A stretch of 64,000 bases of DNA from Pseudozobellia sp. WGM2. Its GTDB lineage: Bacteria > Bacteroidota > Bacteroidia > Flavobacteriales > Flavobacteriaceae. The stretch's first letter is position 1, and every line of letters begins with the position of its first letter. The notes under the pieces are model-generated. The model saw nothing but the letters and a program-made list of their open reading frames with translations. It made no database searches and was not told where the DNA came from. This document shows, piece by piece, positions 36,932 to 45,690 of the stretch. Location of the stretch: NCBI RefSeq assembly GCF_017810075.1, contig NZ_JADNYK010000002.1, positions 558,001 through 622,000 on the forward strand, written 5' to 3'. The translations under genes and the position numbers were made by a program.

Positions 36932-37336
36932 ATGGATATCTTTTTAAAAAGACCGAATATCTGGGGTGCATTTGCGAGCGGTCTGTGTTTGGTACATTGT
37001 ATTGCTACCCCTTTTTTGTTTGCAATGTCCACTTGCATAGGCGAGTGTGAAAGTATGGCCCCAAGTTGGTGGAAACTATTGGACTTTATTTTCTTGGTCG
37101 TTTCTTTTTTGGCGGTCTATCGTTCCACTAAAATAACTGCTTCATCATTTATAAAACCGGCCATGTGGTTAAGTTGGTTCATACTTTGTGCACTTTTAAT
37201 CAATGAGAAGTATGAAGGCCCGCACCTTCCGGAAAGTTTAGTGTTTATGACTTCTATATCGCTAATCACACTTCATCTATATAATCGAAAATATTGTAAA
37301 TGTAAAACCGCTGGCTGTTGTGCAAAAACTGAATAG
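36932..37336 (+). CDS. MerC-domain inner-membrane protein
   Basis: A 134-residue membrane protein with four helices and the MerC signature C19-L-V-H22-C23 (CLVHCIATPF), plus a Cys-rich tail (CKCKTAGCC). MerC proteins transport mercury in resistance operons. No mer genes are present, and this copy sits opposite a Zur-like gene, so zinc or another thiophilic metal is the likelier cargo. The function is inferred from the neighbourhood. Confidence 0.88.
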   Translation: MDIFLKRPNIWGAFASGLCLVHCIATPFLFAMSTCIGECESMAPSWWKLLDFIFLVVSFLAVYRSTKITASSFIKPAMWLSWFILCALLINEKYEGPHLPESLVFMTSISLITLHLYNRKYCKCKTAGCCAKTE

Positions 37337-37350
37337 GATGAATATAAAAT

Positions 37351-37367
37351 AATAGGGCAACCCTATT
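37351..37367 (+). promoter_or_regulatory. Intergenic hairpin after the merC-type gene
   Basis: AATAGGG-CAA-CCCTATT, a perfect 7-bp stem without a T-run. It is perhaps a 3' protective or weak termination structure. Confidence 0.35.
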
Positions 37368-37449
37368 AAATCTAGTATAGAAGCTTCCACGGTTTTTTCC
37401 GAAGAAGGAGGCAAAAACAAGTTTTTTAAATACAGAGATAAACCTTAAT

Positions 37450-37749
37450 ATGAAAACACAGACAAGACGAGCCGTTGCTTTGTTGTTTTTGGCCTTTACC
37501 ATTAGTATGGAATTGGTTTGTCTTCATGTGTTTACCCATGATGAAAGTAAATCAGTTGATGACTGTAACATTTGTTATGTTTTACAAACCGGCAATCATT
37601 CGCCTATGTTACCACAGTACGCGTCTGAATTTTCATTGCCCGAATTTAGCTTTGTCTTTCAACACAGAATTATACGTTGTGAAGATGTGCCTGTTCTAGA
37701 TCGGCTATTTTCCTATAACCAATTCTCTCGACCTCCACCGATAATTTAA
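37450..37749 (+). CDS. Small His/Cys envelope protein
   Basis: A 99-residue protein with one N-terminal hydrophobic segment (about 8-25) followed by H26, H30, D37-D38 and C39-N-I-C42, an arrangement resembling small metal-associated proteins (DUF2946-like) found near metal TonB receptors. The end is RPPPII. It lies between the merC-type gene and the TonB receptor on the same strand. No enzyme motif is visible. The metal-binding role is inference. Confidence 0.75.
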   Translation: MKTQTRRAVALLFLAFTISMELVCLHVFTHDESKSVDDCNICYVLQTGNHSPMLPQYASEFSLPEFSFVFQHRIIRCEDVPVLDRLFSYNQFSRPPPII

Positions 37750-37760
37750 TTTTTCTGTTC

Positions 37761-37872
37761 GAATAAATAGCATGCAAACCTTTCAGCTGAAATGCTGGGT
37801 GTAGGTTATTGCTTTGCTATTTATTCTAGAGGTATATAATGCTACAAAACTGTTCTTGAATTTCCTCTAGAA
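37761..37872 (+). promoter_or_regulatory. Two competing hairpins before the ZnuD-like receptor
   Basis: Hairpin A is GAATAAATAGCA (37761-37772) with TGCTATTTATTC (37815-37826), 12 bp perfect, whose 42-nt loop contains TTTCAGCTGAAA. Hairpin B is TTCTAGAGG (37824-37832) with CCTCTAGAA (37864-37872), 9 bp perfect. They share TTC (37824-37826), so they cannot be fully formed together. They end 28 nt before the receptor start. This could be an RNA switch, an mRNA processing site or a protein-binding dyad; it matches no riboswitch class I know. Confidence 0.5.
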
Positions 37873-37900
37873 CAAACACCAACTATTTTTTCAATCGAAT

Positions 37901-40261
37901 ATGATGATTAAAAAGCTTGGTTTACTGCTTAACATATGCTTTTGCACGTATTCCTTAGCGCAACAACCCCAAATGGTTAGGGGTGTGGTTGTAGACTCAC
38001 TTACATTAAATCCGCTTTCTGGGGTAACTATCTTAGGAGAAAAAGGGTATGCTATCTCTGATCGAAACGGTCAGTTCAACTTACAGATAAAAAAAACCCA
38101 GGTTTTTCAGGTTTCGCATATAGGTTATGCCAGATTCAAGGTGAGGGTACCACATACTCAATCAACTACATTATTTATCAAACTAAAACCGTCTAGTACC
38201 GAGCTAGATGAAGTTTCGGTACATGGGAAGACAAAGGAAAGAACGGTTAGGGAGACTGCCACGGTATCGGTATCTATAGATGAAGAGTTTTTGCATGCGA
38301 ACCGCGAAAATAGCCTGATACAGACCTTAAGTAAAATTCCAGGAGTGGGTAGTATGACCATAGGTTCAGGGCAATCAAAACCAACCATTAGAGGTCTTGG
38401 ATTCAACCGTGTAAGTGTAATTCAAAACGGTATAAAACATGAGGCGCAACAATGGGGCAGCGACCATGGTCTCGAAATAGACCAGTATGGGTTGGAAGAT
38501 ATTCGCATAATAAAAGGTCCTGCTTCTTTAATGTATGGATCAGATGCCATTGCCGGGGTCGTTGATATTCTACCTCAAAAAGTACCTGGGAAGAATTCTT
38601 TTGGTGGTGACGTTAATTTGCTTGGTGAAACGAATAATGACCTTTGGGCCGTTTCTGCCGGATTGCAAAGCCGAAAAGATAAGTGGTATTACAGAACCCG
38701 TTTAACTTACCGTGATTATGCCGATTTTAGAGTGCCTACCGATAAAATCAATTATGAGAATTACATTTTTGACTTGCATGAGAACCACCTTAGAAATACG
38801 GCAGGTCGTGAGGCCAATTTTAGTGTTAGTATTGGTCGTGTAGGTGAAAATTTTAAGTTTGAGACCGTTGTTAGCAATGTAAATGCCAAAAACGGCTTCT
38901 TTGCCAATGCCCATGGCTTAGAGGTTCGCTCTTCAAACATTGATTACGATAACTCTAATCGAGATGTAGATTTGCCTTATCATAAGGTAAATCATTTTAA
39001 GGTTACCCATAATGCTACGATGTATCTAGGTAACCACAAGTTGCAACTTGATTTAGGATACCAAAACAACCATAGAGAAGAGCATTCAGAGCCCGTACCC
39101 CATGGTTATATGCCTAAGCCACCGAATAGCCGTGAGCGCATATTTACAAAAAACACCTATACCGTAAACGCAAAAAGTCTCTTTAAAAAAAACGGCGGGC
39201 ATACTATTTCTGTTGGACTCAACAGCGAATTTCAGAACAATAATATCGGTGGTTGGGGTTACCTGATTCCAGCCTACGATAGGTTTACCATTGGAGGATA
39301 CTTTTTTGATCATTTTGAACTCAATAAAAATTTGCATTTGCAGGGCGGTCTACGCTACGATTTTGGTATGCTCAAAATTAATGAGCATTACGACTGGTTT
39401 CAAACGCCTAGAGATAATGGAGATGGTTCTACTTTTGACATCTTTTTGCAGCGTGCAACTAACTCCACCTTAGATTTTGGTAGTTATAGTGGTTCGTTGG
39501 GTCTGAGTTACATTAGTGGTAATACCACCTACAAATTCAACGTGGGCAAAAGCTTTAGAATGCTATTGGCCCATGAGCTGGCATCAGATGGAGTCAATTA
39601 TCATATGTATCGGTATGAACGGGGTAGTTTAACACTAAATCCAGAATCTTCCTATCAGATGGATGTGGATGTTTCCCATTCCGGTAATGGATATTCTTTT
39701 GGTGTAAGCCCGTTTATCAATTTCTTCGATAATTACATCTACCTCAATCCTACTTCCGATTATGTAGAAACCCTTCAAGTCTATGAATATACCCAAGCCA
39801 AAGTATTCAGAACTGGGGGTGAGGTAAATGCTGGTGTTGATGTTACTGCAAATTTACATATTTATGCTTCTGCAGAATATGTTTTCTCTAGACAGAACAG
39901 TGGCCCTAAAGAGGGTTTTACAATACCATTTTCGCCACCGCTTATCGGTATGCTTTCCGCTCAATACTTACTCGGTGATTTTGGCATGTTCAAAGAGTTA
40001 AATCTCAAGGCCGATTTACGGGCGGCCGCTGCCCAAAATGAAATCGTACCACCCGAAAATATGACCGATGGCTATCAAGTAGTCAATTTGGCTCTGTTAG
40101 GCACTCTAAACCTGTTTGATGAACAACTACCAGCCTTGTTGAAGGTTAAACTCAATAACATTTTTAATACGGAATATTATGACCACACCAGTTTTTACAG
40201 GCTTATAGATGTACCTGAAGCTGGTCGTAATCTTTCTGTTTCACTGACCATAAATTTTTAA
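37901..40261 (+). CDS. TonB-dependent receptor, ZnuD-like (putative zinc receptor)
   Basis: A 786-residue outer-membrane receptor with signal peptide (cleaved near SLAQ), CarboxypepD_reg-like domain (about 22-105), plug (about 125-225, TIRGLGFNRVSVIQNGIKHE) and a barrel ending in Phe. The plug motif HEAQQWGSDHGLEID and the shared plan with Neisseria ZnuD suggest zinc, with many loop histidines (for example HREEHSEPVPHGY). It is followed by DUF4625 lipoproteins and preceded by a Zur-like controlled unit. Zinc is inferred; copper or another metal is possible. Two ATG codons in tandem begin the gene. Confidence 0.88.
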   Translation: MMIKKLGLLLNICFCTYSLAQQPQMVRGVVVDSLTLNPLSGVTILGEKGYAISDRNGQFNLQIKKTQVFQVSHIGYARFKVRVPHTQSTTLFIKLKPSSTELDEVSVHGKTKERTVRETATVSVSIDEEFLHANRENSLIQTLSKIPGVGSMTIGSGQSKPTIRGLGFNRVSVIQNGIKHEAQQWGSDHGLEIDQYGLEDIRIIKGPASLMYGSDAIAGVVDILPQKVPGKNSFGGDVNLLGETNNDLWAVSAGLQSRKDKWYYRTRLTYRDYADFRVPTDKINYENYIFDLHENHLRNTAGREANFSVSIGRVGENFKFETVVSNVNAKNGFFANAHGLEVRSSNIDYDNSNRDVDLPYHKVNHFKVTHNATMYLGNHKLQLDLGYQNNHREEHSEPVPHGYMPKPPNSRERIFTKNTYTVNAKSLFKKNGGHTISVGLNSEFQNNNIGGWGYLIPAYDRFTIGGYFFDHFELNKNLHLQGGLRYDFGMLKINEHYDWFQTPRDNGDGSTFDIFLQRATNSTLDFGSYSGSLGLSYISGNTTYKFNVGKSFRMLLAHELASDGVNYHMYRYERGSLTLNPESSYQMDVDVSHSGNGYSFGVSPFINFFDNYIYLNPTSDYVETLQVYEYTQAKVFRTGGEVNAGVDVTANLHIYASAEYVFSRQNSGPKEGFTIPFSPPLIGMLSAQYLLGDFGMFKELNLKADLRAAAAQNEIVPPENMTDGYQVVNLALLGTLNLFDEQLPALLKVKLNNIFNTEYYDHTSFYRLIDVPEAGRNLSVSLTINF

Positions 40262-40291
40262 ATATTCACAACTATACAAATTCTAAATTTT

Positions 40292-41092
40292 ATGAAAACA
40301 AGATTTGAAAAATTAGCAGTTCTAGTATTGATCGGTATCACATTGCATTCTTGTAACAGTGATGATGACGGTAGTATCGAATTAAGTGCACCAGAAATCA
40401 CCAATTTTGAATATGGTGAAGGTCATCATGGTGAGGAAGATGGTCATGAGCATGAACCAGAAGAAGCATATGCCTATAAAGGTTCTGATGTACATCTAGA
40501 AGCAGAAATTAATGCAGAAGCAACCGTAAGTAGCATTACTCTTTCTATTCATTCGCACGATTTAGATGTAGCAGAAGATGAGGAAGAATGGGATTTTGAA
40601 CAAGTCTACACCGATGCAAGTTATTTAGTGATCAACCCAACATTTCATGAACATGTCGATATACCCAATACAGCTCCCGAAGGTGAGTATCACGTTACCT
40701 TGACCGTAACCGATGAAAATGGGAACAGCTCAGAAGTAGAAGGTCATCTACAGATTATGAACCCTATTACCACCAGTAATGTGTCTATCGACGAAGCGGT
40801 AGTGAGGGGTAGCGACTTTCATTTAGAATTTATGATTGAAGCCGTAAAGGGAATTCATAATGTTTCAGTAGATGTTCATGCTCATGGGCTTGACATCTTA
40901 GAAGGGGAGGAAGAATGGCATTTCACCCAAGTATATGAAGAAGGACTTCACGGAGAAACTTCTGCTGAATTTCACAAACATATTGATGTTCCATCGACGG
41001 CACCTGTAGGAGAATATCATATGGTAATCACTATCGAAGACGAAGATGAAAACATCTCAAAAATAGATGCCCATATTGACATACCCGAGTAG
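40292..41092 (+). CDS. DUF4625 lipoprotein, duplicated and His-rich
   Basis: A 266-residue lipoprotein (lipobox LHSC, Cys21). A His-rich patch (H45, H46, H52, H54 within an acidic stretch) precedes two copies of the DUF4625 module (about 60-155 and 165-265). Shared elements include HSHDLDVAEDEEEWDF versus HAHGLDILEGEEEWHF, and PNTAPEGEYHVTLT versus PSTAPVGEYHMVIT. The HxH pairs suggest metal binding at the cell surface as a partner of the upstream TonB receptor. It is 30 nt downstream of the receptor. Confidence 0.85.
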   Translation: MKTRFEKLAVLVLIGITLHSCNSDDDGSIELSAPEITNFEYGEGHHGEEDGHEHEPEEAYAYKGSDVHLEAEINAEATVSSITLSIHSHDLDVAEDEEEWDFEQVYTDASYLVINPTFHEHVDIPNTAPEGEYHVTLTVTDENGNSSEVEGHLQIMNPITTSNVSIDEAVVRGSDFHLEFMIEAVKGIHNVSVDVHAHGLDILEGEEEWHFTQVYEEGLHGETSAEFHKHIDVPSTAPVGEYHMVITIEDEDENISKIDAHIDIPE

Positions 41093-41100
41093 AAGTAAGA

Positions 41101-41134
41101 AGCCCGACACTTGTCTTTCAACAGGTGTTGGGCT
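41101..41134 (+). promoter_or_regulatory. Strong hairpin between DUF4625 genes
   Basis: AGCCCGACACTTGT / ACAGGTGTTGGGCT forms a 14-bp stem with two G-U pairs and loop CTTTCA. No T-run follows, so it is likely not a full terminator but may adjust expression of the downstream genes or protect upstream mRNA. Confidence 0.55.
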
Positions 41135-41148
41135 AAACAAAGTAAGCG

Positions 41149-41625
41149 ATGAAAAAAATAAAGAAATTCTTATGTTTTATTATGCTGCTCTTCATCAATT
41201 CGTGTTCCACTGATGATTCTGCCAGTAAAGATGTAGAAAAGCCAACTATAAGTATTGCTTATAGTGGTGGGTTTCCGAAAGGTTGCGACCAATTAAAGCG
41301 TGGTGAAACCTATGTATTTAGGGCCATGGTTACTGATAATGAAGCTTTGGCGTCTTATAGTTTGAATTTACATCACAATTTTGACCATCATACTCATGAT
41401 GACCAAGTAGGAGATTGCGATTTGAACGAGAGCAAATCAGCAGTAAACCCTTGGATATTTATGCAAAACTTTAGTATTGAAGAAAGTTCGCTCGAGCACG
41501 AGATTGAAATTGAACTTGCCATACCCGATGATATTGATACGGGTGATTATCACTGCGCCTATTCGGTCACCGATGCCAGCGGCTGGCAAGGTAGAACATC
41601 AATAGATATTAAAATTGTACAGTAA
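41149..41625 (+). CDS. DUF4625 lipoprotein, single module
   Basis: A 158-residue lipoprotein (lipobox INSC, Cys19) with one DUF4625 module, containing HHNFDHHTHDD (about residues 75-90) and two cysteines around it (CDQLKRG, GDCDLN). The clustered histidines suggest a metal-binding surface. It follows the duplicated relative by 56 nt and precedes the third by 19 nt. Confidence 0.82.
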   Translation: MKKIKKFLCFIMLLFINSCSTDDSASKDVEKPTISIAYSGGFPKGCDQLKRGETYVFRAMVTDNEALASYSLNLHHNFDHHTHDDQVGDCDLNESKSAVNPWIFMQNFSIEESSLEHEIEIELAIPDDIDTGDYHCAYSVTDASGWQGRTSIDIKIVQ

Positions 41626-41644
41626 ATCTTCTAACAATAAAACT

Positions 41645-42589
41645 ATGAACACCATGATAACTGGCAAATTAAAATTAACAGGAATTCTGCTCCTTACCTT
41701 AGTGGGTTTATCATGTTCTGACGACGACACCGAAGAACTAATGCCTGAACCTAGCATGGATGAGCTTGAGATAGGATCCGGAAATAATCAAGGGGTTATC
41801 GGAAGAGATTTTCACTTTAACGCAAGAGTTATTGCAGGAAGTACCATTGACATTGTTCAAATTAATATAAACCCCATGGAGGGTGAAACATACAGCAACG
41901 CTTGGTCTTTTGAAATTGTCTGGGATGATTTTAAAGGACTCAAAAATAGTACCGTTCACAAGCACTTTGATATTCCCGAAGATGCCCCTGAAGGTAGGTT
42001 TGAGTTTAAGATTACCATATCCGATGAAAACGGAACTAAATTGGAAGAGACCTATGAAGTGAATCTGATAGACCCCGAAAACCTTCCTGTTGATCCCTAT
42101 TTGTATTTGTGGTTTACAGAAAGCAGTAGTGAGAATGTGTATTTTGTAAATGAACTACTTGAGAACCCAGAAGAAATAGTGTTTGCAAAAAATGATACCA
42201 TTACTTCCCAGGTTTCAATTCGCAATGTAAAGGATGACGGACAGTTGTATATACTTTTTATCAAGAAAAGTGCAGACCACTTGCCTGAATCCCTAGATGA
42301 TATAGATTTTTCAAAAGCAATTGTTTATGATGTTTTCGCACACGAGAATGAAACAGAGGTCTTTACTTTTACCAACTCTATTAGAGACCCAGATACCTAT
42401 GAGATTATTAGAGGTCTTCCAGAATTTATATTTGGTGCACAAAGCGATAATTACAACCCAACATCAAATTCTATAGAAGGTGAGAAGGCTTGGGAAAATG
42501 GAGAATACTATTTTGGAATAATCTATGAAAACTTTACACATAATGTCAGTGTATATCATTATATGGAGGCAACTGTTAAAGGTTTTTAA
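41645..42589 (+). CDS. DUF4625 lipoprotein with extra C-terminal domain
   Basis: A 314-residue lipoprotein (lipobox VGLSC, Cys24). The N-terminal half (about 35-140) is a DUF4625 module without the His-rich patch. The C-terminal part (about 145-314) is beta-rich and not recognised. The ATG at MNTMITGK is chosen; a TTG 30 nt upstream would overlap the preceding gene and shift the signal peptide. The third member may have a different ligand or partner. Confidence 0.8.
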   Translation: MNTMITGKLKLTGILLLTLVGLSCSDDDTEELMPEPSMDELEIGSGNNQGVIGRDFHFNARVIAGSTIDIVQININPMEGETYSNAWSFEIVWDDFKGLKNSTVHKHFDIPEDAPEGRFEFKITISDENGTKLEETYEVNLIDPENLPVDPYLYLWFTESSSENVYFVNELLENPEEIVFAKNDTITSQVSIRNVKDDGQLYILFIKKSADHLPESLDDIDFSKAIVYDVFAHENETEVFTFTNSIRDPDTYEIIRGLPEFIFGAQSDNYNPTSNSIEGEKAWENGEYYFGIIYENFTHNVSVYHYMEATVKGF

Positions 42590-42597
42590 TTCTTTAG

Positions 42598-42629
42598 GTT
42601 CTCAAAAATCATACAGATCTTTGTAGAAC
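42598..42629. promoter_or_regulatory. Hairpin between convergent genes
   Basis: GTTCTCAAA / TTTG-T-AGAAC, a 9-bp stem with a one-base bulge. No T-run follows. It is possibly a weak bidirectional end signal. Confidence 0.3.
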
Positions 42630-42665
42630 ACTTTAGATGAATATTTCAAAATGAACTTCTTGCTG

Positions 42666-44741
42666 TTAAAGCTTATACCCCAATCTTAAACTGCCATAAA
42701 AATTTCTAGGGTTGCCCGGGTAGTAATAACGTGGTTCACCACCGAAGCTTCCGGCATTGATCAATACCGAAGAGGCATAATCTTCATCGAAGATATTATC
42801 AACACCAAAATCGATCCCAAGGGTAAACCTGGTCGAAAGGTTTTTATGCCAACCCAATCGGGTCGTGAAAACGGTATAGGGATCACTTTCTAGGCTATTG
42901 TCATCTCGCAAAGGTATTTCTGAAATGTGCCTGTGTGTAGTATTCCAATAAAAATCATTAAACAGACGAAGCTGTATACCTGCGGTTCGTTGCTGTTTTG
43001 GCACTCCGGTCAATGGATTTCCAGAGTAGTTTTCATCCTCATCAACAAATTCTACAAAAGAATGGTCATTCAAGGTGTAACTTAAAAACGGAGAGAGTTG
43101 TACGTTTGGACTAATGTTCCAAAGGTAGTCCATCATAATTTCTATTCCGCGATGTTTGGTTTTTCCTGCATTTCTACCAATGTATTGGTCTTCGGCCACC
43201 CTTTCGGCGACCAATAGATTACGAACATCCATCTGGTACGCTACAAAATTGATATGAAACTTTCTATCGTGAAAATACAAATCTGTTCCTACTTCATAAT
43301 TGGTTCCCGTTTCTTGTGCTATATCAGGATTAATGACTCCATCGGGAGTTAAAGTCTGCTCTACAGTTGGGTTCGAAAAACCTCGGCTTACATTGGCAAA
43401 TAGGTCGACCGATTCAGCAATAGCATAGTTAAGATTGAGACTGGGCAGAAAAATCGTTTCAAAATCTCGCTGAGCACTTTTATTATCCGCGCCTGCATTG
43501 AACTGATCTCTGAAATCGTATTTGGTTTTGTTGATGTTGAGTCCGAGTTGGGCACTAAAATCGGGAGTAATATCGAACAGCAAAGAGCTGAAAATATTCA
43601 TTTGAGTTCTAAATTCATTGTTGTCGGCGAATTGTTCTCCTTGAAGACTATTATCTAATGGGGCTTCCAGCGTTTCAAAGAGTTGCCAGTTGTATTCGTC
43701 TTTATAAAGTTCGGCACCTATAATATATTCAGTGTTTTTTTCACCTAACTTAAAATCTCCTGAAAATCTAGTCCGAAATCCGTAGCCATTGGTATACTCA
43801 TCTAAAAAGCCTAAGGGCCTGGGCCGTTGTTCAAAGTGGTCTAGATAACTATAAAATATACTTGTGGTATTTTCTAGATTTTTGCTGAAGTTATGGGCAT
43901 AGCTCAACCCCAGCAGAGAATAGTTATTGGTTTCAAATCCTGATACACCACCCCAATTGGCAGCTGCTTGTTGAGGGTTTTCATTAAAAGCGGTTTCCCC
44001 TAATGAACTTGCGATATGTGCGGTATAATCGATATGGTTGACAAGTAGTGAAATGGTATTTTTCGAATTGATACGATAAGACGTATTTAGTAGAAGACCA
44101 TCACGATCTAATTGACTATTATCTCTATATCCATCGGTTTCTAGATGCCCATATTGAAGGCCTAGCCTCAATTTGCCGTCGAAATGGTTAAAAGAGAGGT
44201 TGTTTTTGGTCATTCCGAAAGAGCCAATCGTAAGATTATTGGAAAAATTTGTCGATTTACCTAAAGCCTCTTTTGGGGTCAAGATAATTGCCCCACCCAA
44301 ATTAGCGCCGAATGCCGAAGCCTTGGGGCCTTTAATAACTTCTATTTGGCTGAGGTTTTCCAAATCGAAAGCCTCTATGGTCGAAAACCCTGAACCATCG
44401 GTAACCGGTATATCGTTGTAATATAATTTGAGTTTATCAGTACCGAAGGCGGTTCGAGACCCGATACCGCGAACCGTAATTCGATTTGTGTTCAGGGCGC
44501 CCGAGAAAATCTGTACCCCGGGTATTTGGTTGATCGATGATACGATGTCTATAGGACTATAGTTTTGAAAGGTTTTCGCGGAAATTGTAGTAGAAGGTTC
44601 AATGCCGCTGGCATTCTTGGTTTTGAGCGCATCCAATAGAATCACTTCATCTAATTGGGTAATGCTGTCATTTTTCGCGTTGTTTTGAGCCCAGCCGAAT
44701 ACAGGACTAATCAATATAAAGAGTAATAGAAGTTTTTTCAT
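42666..44741 (-). CDS. TonB-dependent receptor without N-terminal accessory domain
   Basis: A 691-residue receptor. A signal peptide (MKKLLLLFILISPVFGWAQ) leads straight to the plug (about 45-160, ISAKTFQNYSPIDIVSSI, TVRGIGSRTAFGTD) with no CarboxypepD_reg-like domain, then a 22-strand barrel ending in Leu (YKL). The layout is like FecA/siderophore receptors. It is convergent with the DUF4625 cluster and has its own promoter. The start is at the signal-peptide ATG, 81 nt after a longer possible start. Confidence 0.9.
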   Translation of the reverse strand: MKKLLLLFILISPVFGWAQNNAKNDSITQLDEVILLDALKTKNASGIEPSTTISAKTFQNYSPIDIVSSINQIPGVQIFSGALNTNRITVRGIGSRTAFGTDKLKLYYNDIPVTDGSGFSTIEAFDLENLSQIEVIKGPKASAFGANLGGAIILTPKEALGKSTNFSNNLTIGSFGMTKNNLSFNHFDGKLRLGLQYGHLETDGYRDNSQLDRDGLLLNTSYRINSKNTISLLVNHIDYTAHIASSLGETAFNENPQQAAANWGGVSGFETNNYSLLGLSYAHNFSKNLENTTSIFYSYLDHFEQRPRPLGFLDEYTNGYGFRTRFSGDFKLGEKNTEYIIGAELYKDEYNWQLFETLEAPLDNSLQGEQFADNNEFRTQMNIFSSLLFDITPDFSAQLGLNINKTKYDFRDQFNAGADNKSAQRDFETIFLPSLNLNYAIAESVDLFANVSRGFSNPTVEQTLTPDGVINPDIAQETGTNYEVGTDLYFHDRKFHINFVAYQMDVRNLLVAERVAEDQYIGRNAGKTKHRGIEIMMDYLWNISPNVQLSPFLSYTLNDHSFVEFVDEDENYSGNPLTGVPKQQRTAGIQLRLFNDFYWNTTHRHISEIPLRDDNSLESDPYTVFTTRLGWHKNLSTRFTLGIDFGVDNIFDEDYASSVLINAGSFGGEPRYYYPGNPRNFYGSLRLGYKL

Positions 44742-44758
44742 TGAAATGGCATGAGGCA

Positions 44759-44792
44759 CAAAAATAGGCTTTAAATGAAAACATGAATTCAA
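44759..44792 (-). promoter_or_regulatory. Promoter of the second TonB receptor
   Basis: On the minus strand TTG (44792-44790), 23 nt, TATTTTTG (44766-44759). The spacing is at the upper limit. The ATG lies 17 nt downstream. Confidence 0.45.
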
Positions 44793-44852
44793 TTCTAGTT
44801 TCAAACTTTTTTTTATCCTCATTCATTTTCTATTTTCGGACAAATTCAGTGA

Positions 44853-45617
44853 ATGAAAGTAGTATCATATAATGTAAATGGTATAAGGGCCGCCATGAAA
44901 AAAGGTTTTATAGATTGGCTTATTGCTACCGATCCTGATGTAATCTGTCTGCAAGAAATCAAAGCGATGAAAGAGCAAGTAGACCTAACTCTTTTTGAAG
45001 CGGCAGGGTACCCTTATAATTATTGGTTCAGTGCCCAAAAAAAAGGATATAGTGGAGTTGCTATTTTATCGAAAACAAAACCTGATCAGGTCGTCTACGG
45101 TACAGGTATCGATTATATGGATTTTGAAGGGCGCAATATTCGTGCAGATTTCGGTGATATCTCTGTAATGAGTATGTACTTGCCTTCAGGTACGAACTTG
45201 GCAAGACTCGAGTATAAACTGACCTATATGGCGAATTTTCAAAAGTATGCAGATGCCCTAAGGATGACGAACCCAAATTTAATTGTTTTGGGCGACTATA
45301 ATGTTTGTCATAAAGCTATTGATATTCATGACCCAGTTCGTAATAAGAATGTCTCCGGATTTTTACCGGTCGAGCGAGAATGGATCGGCAATTTTATTAA
45401 AAGTGGTTTCATTGATAGCTTCAGGCATTTTAATGAGGCCCCTGACAACTATACGTGGTGGAGTTATCGTGCCAATGCCCGTGTAAATAATAAAGGGTGG
45501 AGGTTAGATTACGGTATGGTGGCTGAAACTTTGAGAGACCGATTGATGAGATCTGTGATACTTTCAGAAGCAAAACATAGTGACCATTGCCCTATTTTAT
45601 TAGAGCTTGAAAATTAA
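44853..45617 (+). CDS. xth: Exodeoxyribonuclease III
   Basis: A 254-residue AP endonuclease/3'-5' exonuclease of base excision repair. Metal and catalytic motifs are SYNVNGIR (8-Asn region), LQEIKAM (Glu), GDYNVCHKAIDIHDP (Asp-Asn) and C-terminal SDHCPILLEL (Asp-His). RLDYGM is conserved. Cytosolic. It is divergent from the TonB receptor. Confidence 0.96.
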   Translation: MKVVSYNVNGIRAAMKKGFIDWLIATDPDVICLQEIKAMKEQVDLTLFEAAGYPYNYWFSAQKKGYSGVAILSKTKPDQVVYGTGIDYMDFEGRNIRADFGDISVMSMYLPSGTNLARLEYKLTYMANFQKYADALRMTNPNLIVLGDYNVCHKAIDIHDPVRNKNVSGFLPVEREWIGNFIKSGFIDSFRHFNEAPDNYTWWSYRANARVNNKGWRLDYGMVAETLRDRLMRSVILSEAKHSDHCPILLELEN

Positions 45618-45653
45618 TGTTTTCGTTCTAAATCGAGACCGACACATATTTAG

Positions 45654-45661
45654 TAAATTTG
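45654..45661 (+). promoter_or_regulatory. Putative -7 box before the aldo/keto reductase
   Basis: TAAATTTG, 29 nt before the start codon. No clear upstream TTG, so it is tentative. Confidence 0.3.
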
Positions 45662-45690
45662 CACCTTTCTAAGTCAATACCCAAAGAAGC

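Noticed and set aside
36932-37336. Mercury resistance operon
   Set aside because: Only a MerC-domain protein is present; no MerA, MerT, MerP or MerR, and the neighbouring regulator is Fur-type.
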